Source: Bacteroidia bacterium
Lineage (GTDB): Bacteria; Bacteroidota; Bacteroidia; Chitinophagales; Chitinophagaceae
Length of the DNA stretch: 64,000 bases
Direction: 5' to 3'
Assembly (NCBI GenBank): GCA_030429205.1
Contig: JAUICZ010000001.1
Coordinates: 248,001-312,000 of the forward strand
Shown: positions 60,894-64,000 of the stretch, piece after piece
How positions within the stretch are numbered: position 1 is the stretch's first letter
Layout of the letters: every line of letters begins with the position of its first letter
Program-made: the position numbers and the translations under genes
The notes under the pieces: model-generated
What the model was told of the DNA's origin: nothing
Database searches by the model: none
Seen by the model: the letters and a program-made list of their open reading frames with translations, nothing else

Positions 60894-61895
60894 CTACTCT
60901 ACCTCTTCAGTCAACACTTTCCAAAGTTCATCTTTCAGTTCAGTTAAGCCCTGATTTGCTACTGAGGATATGAACATATGCTTGATGTCTTTAGGTAAAG
61001 TAGCAGCAATGGCTTCTTTTAATTCATCATCCAGCATATCGCTTTTACTGATGGCCAGTATACGTTCTTTGTTCAACAACTCAGGGTTGAATTGTTCTAA
61101 CTCGTTCAACAATACTTCATACTCCTTGGCATGATCGTCGCTATCTGCCGGTATCAAAAACAACAATGCCGCATTACGCTCAATATGCCTTAAGAAACGA
61201 TGCCCTAAGCCTTTACCTTCAGAAGCGCCTTCTATAATTCCCGGCAAATCTGCCATGCAGAAAGAACGCTCGTCTCGATACTGTACCATACCAAGTTGTG
61301 GCGTAAGTGTTGTAAAGGCATAGTTATCGATCTTGGGTTTTGCTGCACTTATAGACGATAGTAAAGTAGACTTACCTGCATTTGGAAAACCTACCAAACC
61401 AACATCTGCCAGTATTTTTAACTCCAGCAACTTCCAAGCCTCAATGCCAGGCTCACCGGGTTGTGCATAATCAGGAGCCTGATTGGTAGCTGTTGCAAAG
61501 TTTTGGTTACCCAAACCACCACGACCACCTTTTACCCATACTTCTTCCTGACCGTCTTCTAATATCTCTATCTCTACCTCACCTGTTTCTTCATCTCTGG
61601 CTACAGTACCTAATGGCACCTCAATAATAATGTCCTTCCCCTCTCTGCCGGTACAATTATTCTTGTTCCCGGGTTGGCCGTGCTCTGCCAGTATGTTTTT
61701 ATGATACCTTAAGTGTAATAAAGTCCATAATTGCTGATTACCCTTTAAAATAATATGCCCACCACGACCACCATCACCACCATCAGGCCCAGCCTTAGGG
61801 TTGTACTTGGTGCGTGCCATATGAGCGCTGCCCGCGCCTCCGTTACCGGATCGGCAGAAGACACGGATGTAATCAACAAAGTTTCCTTTTTCCAC
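60894..61895 (-). CDS. obg: GTPase Obg/CgtA
   Basis: 333 aa, short C-terminal region. Obg GTPase needed for ribosome maturation and stress responses. N-terminal glycine-rich OBG fold ([38 protein letters not shown]), then the G domain: G1 [10 protein letters not shown]2 ALTTLTPQ-like [12 protein letters not shown]3 DLPG, G4 AISKSD, G5 SSVA-like. The start is a GTG at 61895 that overlaps the adk stop codon (TAGTG), so it is translationally coupled with adk. No variable C-terminal extension is present, unlike many Obg proteins. Confidence 0.96.
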   Translation of the reverse strand: MEKGNFVDYIRVFCRSGNGGAGSAHMARTKYNPKAGPDGGDGGRGGHIILKGNQQLWTLLHLRYHKNILAEHGQPGNKNNCTGREGKDIIIEVPLGTVARDEETGEVEIEILEDGQEEVWVKGGRGGLGNQNFATATNQAPDYAQPGEPGIEAWKLLELKILADVGLVGFPNAGKSTLLSSISAAKPKIDNYAFTTLTPQLGMVQYRDERSFCMADLPGIIEGASEGKGLGHRFLRHIERNAALLFLIPADSDDHAKEYEVLLNELEQFNPELLNKERILAISKSDMLDDELKEAIAATLPKDIKHMFISSVANQGLTELKDELWKVLTEEVE

Positions 61896-62476
61896 TATGC
61901 GGGTTGTAAATATTTATCTATCTCTGCTGACAGACTTTTGAAAATATCATCAATAGAACCTTCGCCTTTAATGTTCACAAGCTTACCCTGTGCATCGTAG
62001 TGGCTGGCTACTATTGCAGTTTTTGCATGATATTCTTTAATACGTTTAGTGATCACTTCTTCATTATCATCACTACGGCCTGATGTTGCTCCACGCTCTA
62101 ATAAACGCTTTGTCAATTCATCTTCAGAAACCTGTAATGATAGGACAGTAGTAATACTGGTTTCTTTTAGCTGCAATAGCTTGTCTAGCGCAACCGCCTG
62201 CTCTTTTGTACGAGGGAAACCATCGAAGATAAAACCACGTGCATCCGGAGTCGCATCTATTTTGCTGCTGATCATCCCTATCACAACTTCATCGGGCACT
62301 AAAGAACCATTGTCCATATATTCTTTAGCTTCCAGACCAAGAGCTGTTTCATTTTTCACTTCAGAACGAAGTAAGTCTCCTGTAGAGATGTGCTCTACCT
62401 TGTAACTATCTACTATTTTTTGAGACTGTGTACCTTTTCCACTACCCGGAGGTCCAAACAAAATCAAATTAAACAT
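61895..62476 (-). CDS. adk: Adenylate kinase
   Basis: 193 aa, the short-LID form. It interconverts ATP, ADP and AMP. P-loop [10 protein letters not shown] (8-17), AMP site STGDLLRSE (about 32-40), [11 protein letters not shown] (about 84-94) and the LID region [17 protein letters not shown], with the RLLERG and final R(x)5YH-like contacts. The LID lacks the zinc-binding cysteines. A -7 element TATTTTTG is 25 bp upstream of the ATG at 62476. The stop overlaps the GTG of obg. Confidence 0.97.
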   Translation of the reverse strand: MFNLILFGPPGSGKGTQSQKIVDSYKVEHISTGDLLRSEVKNETALGLEAKEYMDNGSLVPDEVVIGMISSKIDATPDARGFIFDGFPRTKEQAVALDKLLQLKETSITTVLSLQVSEDELTKRLLERGATSGRSDDNEEVITKRIKEYHAKTAIVASHYDAQGKLVNIKGEGSIDDIFKSLSAEIDKYLQPA

Positions 62477-62501
62477 ATATATAATTTCTTTTTAAACAAT
62501 G

Positions 62502-62509
62502 CAAAAATA
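62502..62509 (-). promoter_or_regulatory. -7 element TATTTTTG of adk-obg
   Basis: Minus-strand TATTTTTG, 25 bp before the adk start. The gap up to the pseudouridine synthase gene also contains a loose inverted repeat (GTAGTGCA and TGCATTAC, about 62580-62603). Confidence 0.55.
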
Positions 62510-62643
62510 AGCATCCTGCCCGATAAGCAGTTATAAGTATTTCTTAATAAACAATAATCAGTTGGAAATTGAGGTTAGTTGTAGTGCACAAGATAATGCA
62601 TTACACATAAAAATGCAGTGCTAAATAGCTCATTACCATATAC

Positions 62644-63240
62644 TCACCTCTTCTTTGCGCGCAAATATCCCTTTATCTGCTCATCAAATGCTAAATATTC
62701 ACCAGGCGCAATGCCTTCAAGGTTTAGTTTGTCTACGCCATACCTAATCAATCTTAAAGTAGGAAAGCCCACTGCTGCCGTCATCTTTCTAACTTGTCTG
62801 TTTTTACCTTCTGTTATCGTTAGTTGTATCCATGATGTTGGAATGTTAGCACGATATCTTATTGGTGGATTCCTTTCCCATACATCCGGTGCTGTTTCCA
62901 TTTTCTCTGCTTTTGCAGGTAAGGTAAAATGCTCTTTACCATTATGCTTTATAACAACACCTTCTTCCAACTCTTTTATCGCGTCTTGTGTAATGTCTCC
63001 ATCTACCTGTACCCAATAAGTTCTTTTGTGTGCAAACTTTGGATCGGTCAATTCGTGATTTAAGTTTTTATCATTAGTAAGTAACAATAAACCTTCACTA
63101 TCATAGTCTAACCTGCCAACAGGGTAAATGTCTTTACTAATTCCTTTTAAGTAATTAGCTAATGTTTCCTTATCACCATCAGAAGAAAACTGAGAGAGCA
63201 CTTTAAACGGCTTATTAAAAACTATGTATTGAAAAGACAT
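62644..63240 (-). CDS. rRNA pseudouridine synthase of the RsuA/RluE family
   Basis: 198 aa. Catalytic motif GRLDYDSEGLLLLTND (about 42-57) with the nucleophile Asp in RLDYDSEG, followed by KTYWVQVDG-like RTYWVQVDG and the C-terminal ITEGKNRQVRKMTAAVGFPTLRLIRYGV. It lacks the N-terminal S4 domain, so it matches RluE or a stand-alone RsuA-type, which isomerise one uridine in 23S or 16S rRNA. The target uridine cannot be decided from this. It is separated from batC by a terminator hairpin and appears independently transcribed. Confidence 0.9.
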   Translation of the reverse strand: MSFQYIVFNKPFKVLSQFSSDGDKETLANYLKGISKDIYPVGRLDYDSEGLLLLTNDKNLNHELTDPKFAHKRTYWVQVDGDITQDAIKELEEGVVIKHNGKEHFTLPAKAEKMETAPDVWERNPPIRYRANIPTSWIQLTITEGKNRQVRKMTAAVGFPTLRLIRYGVDKLNLEGIAPGEYLAFDEQIKGYLRAKKR

Positions 63241-63284
63241 TTTGAATAGAACTTTAAAAGAAATAGAAATCTATAAAAAGAAAA

Positions 63285-63313
63285 AGTCCGGATAGTTGTT
63301 AAACTTCCGGACT
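63285..63313 (-). terminator. Terminator of batC
   Basis: AGTCCGGA and TCCGGACT pair around a 13-nt loop, with TTTTTCTTTTT after it on the minus strand. Confidence 0.75.
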
Positions 63314-63479
63314 ATTAGGATGGGTTAGTAAGCACAATCCTAACACAATATTAAAAAGAAATTCTACTACTAAAAAAAATAATCAAAAGTTTTTTTCGAA
63401 AACTTCTAACAGAATGTTGATAACCTGTTGGCAACAACTAAGAAAAAACACTTAAAAACAACCACAACATTAAAGCAGG

Positions 63480-64000
63480 TTACCAGTCTTTTTCAACCTT
63501 TACCGGAACAGCTCTGCCTTTCTTCATTTTGTCTTGTAACTTTTTTTCTTCTTGTTGCAAAGCTTTCAACAGTTGCTCTGCCTGTTGCTCAGAAAGCTTG
63601 CTGGGCTTAGATTTTGGAGGTTGTTCTTTTTCTTTGTTTTGTTTTTGTTGATCTTGTTTGTTCTGCTTTTGCTGTTGTTCTTTATCCTTTTTGTTTTGCT
63701 GATCTTGTTGATTTTGCTTGTCTTTATTTTGATCTTTCTTATCCTTATTCTCGTCTTTATTTTTGTCCTTGTTCTGGTCTTTTTTATTTTGATCTTTTTT
63801 GTCTTGTTTGTTGTTCTTACCTCCACCACCTTGCTGTTTTTTCAGCATTTGTAATGCGTAAGACAAATTATATTTTGCCTGTGCATCTTGAGGATTTTTT
63901 CTTAGTGCCTCTTTATATGCTTCTACAGCCTCCTTGTATTTCTTTTCTTCTAAATAAGCATTACCAATGTTATAATGAGCAGCAGCTTGTTGCTCTTTTT
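63480..64000 (-). CDS. batC: BatC-like TPR protein of the aerotolerance operon (partial, 5' end outside window)
   Basis: About 173 codons of the C-terminal part are visible; the start is beyond the right edge. A TPR unit is readable on the minus strand (HYNIGNAYLEEKKYKEAVEAYKEALRKNPQDAQAKYNLSYAL). A long Lys/Gln/Asp/Asn-rich spacer (about 110 residues) follows, and then LSEQQAEQLLKALQQEEKKLQDKMKKG and KVEKDW at the end. This ending is typical of BatC in Bacteroidetes, which works with BatA, BatB and a MoxR ATPase for oxygen tolerance. The other bat genes should be upstream, outside the window. Confidence 0.82.
   Translation of the reverse strand, partial: KEQQAAAHYNIGNAYLEEKKYKEAVEAYKEALRKNPQDAQAKYNLSYALQMLKKQQGGGGKNNKQDKKDQNKKDQNKDKNKDENKDKKDQNKDKQNQQDQQNKKDKEQQQKQNKQDQQKQNKEKEQPPKSKPSKLSEQQAEQLLKALQQEEKKLQDKMKKGRAVPVKVEKDW

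Noticed and set aside
63552-63854. Plus-strand frame of hydrophobic repeats (Leu/Phe/Val) opposite batC
   Set aside because: It is the complement of the Lys/Gln-rich spacer of batC. The TPR and the KVEKDW ending show the real frame is on the minus strand.

Overview
The window comes from an AT-rich bacterium of the Bacteroidota, most like Chitinophagia/Chitinophagaceae. I base this on genes and signals rather than on any database match: T9SS type A sorting domains, an alternative complex III respiratory cluster, a DUF4290-murA pair, GLPGLI and DUF4293 family proteins, a BatC aerotolerance protein, promoters with the Bacteroidetes TAnnTTTG -7 element, and few visible Shine-Dalgarno sites. It reads as ordinary chromosome. 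I see no phage, insertion sequence, CRISPR array, rRNA or tRNA.

Layout. 1-1.6 kb: the start of an actB-type gene and actA of alternative complex III. 1.9-7.8 kb: an atypical SDR, DUF4290-murA, two small envelope genes, a MoxR ATPase. 7.9-11.3 kb: two secreted proteins, one a T9SS metalloprotease. 11.3-13.9 kb: a 21-bp periodic repeat array, a promoter and a TPP riboswitch ahead of a TonB-dependent receptor. 14-17.3 kb: a YugP-type protease, a persulfide dioxygenase-rhodanese fusion and a beta-barrel. 17.3-21.2 kb: a three-gene operon with a degenerate GcvH, divergent from a CRP-like regulator that has a perfect CRP-type palindrome just downstream; then PadR plus a membrane partner. 21.4-25.7 kb: possible small RNA, serS, DUF4293, a barrel and pepP. 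25.9-28.3 kb: an overlapping operon ending in a histidine kinase and response regulator. 28.3-37.5 kb: ychF, plsC-like and membrane genes, class II ribonucleotide reductase. 37.8-45.3 kb: three tandem surface-protein paralogues. 45.6-49.3 kb: gcvH, VanZ and a GDP-heptose/glycosyltransferase operon. 49.3-64 kb: ruvB, GLPGLI plus outer-membrane receptor, a GH3/serine hydrolase fusion, mutL, a PaaE-like reductase, obg-adk, a pseudouridine synthase and the end of batC.

Several proteins have lost or replaced catalytic residues: MurA has Asp for Cys, the SDR lacks Tyr/Lys, the GcvH-like protein lacks the lipoyl lysine, one rhodanese domain lacks Cys, and MutL lacks the DQHA endonuclease motif. The most promising leads are the GcvH-like/methyltransferase operon beside the CRP-like regulator, the 21-bp repeat array, and the three paralogues with exchanged N-terminal modules.

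Boundaries come from reading frames, start codons and overlaps. Functions come from recognised motifs. Promoters, hairpins and operators were found by eye and are untested.
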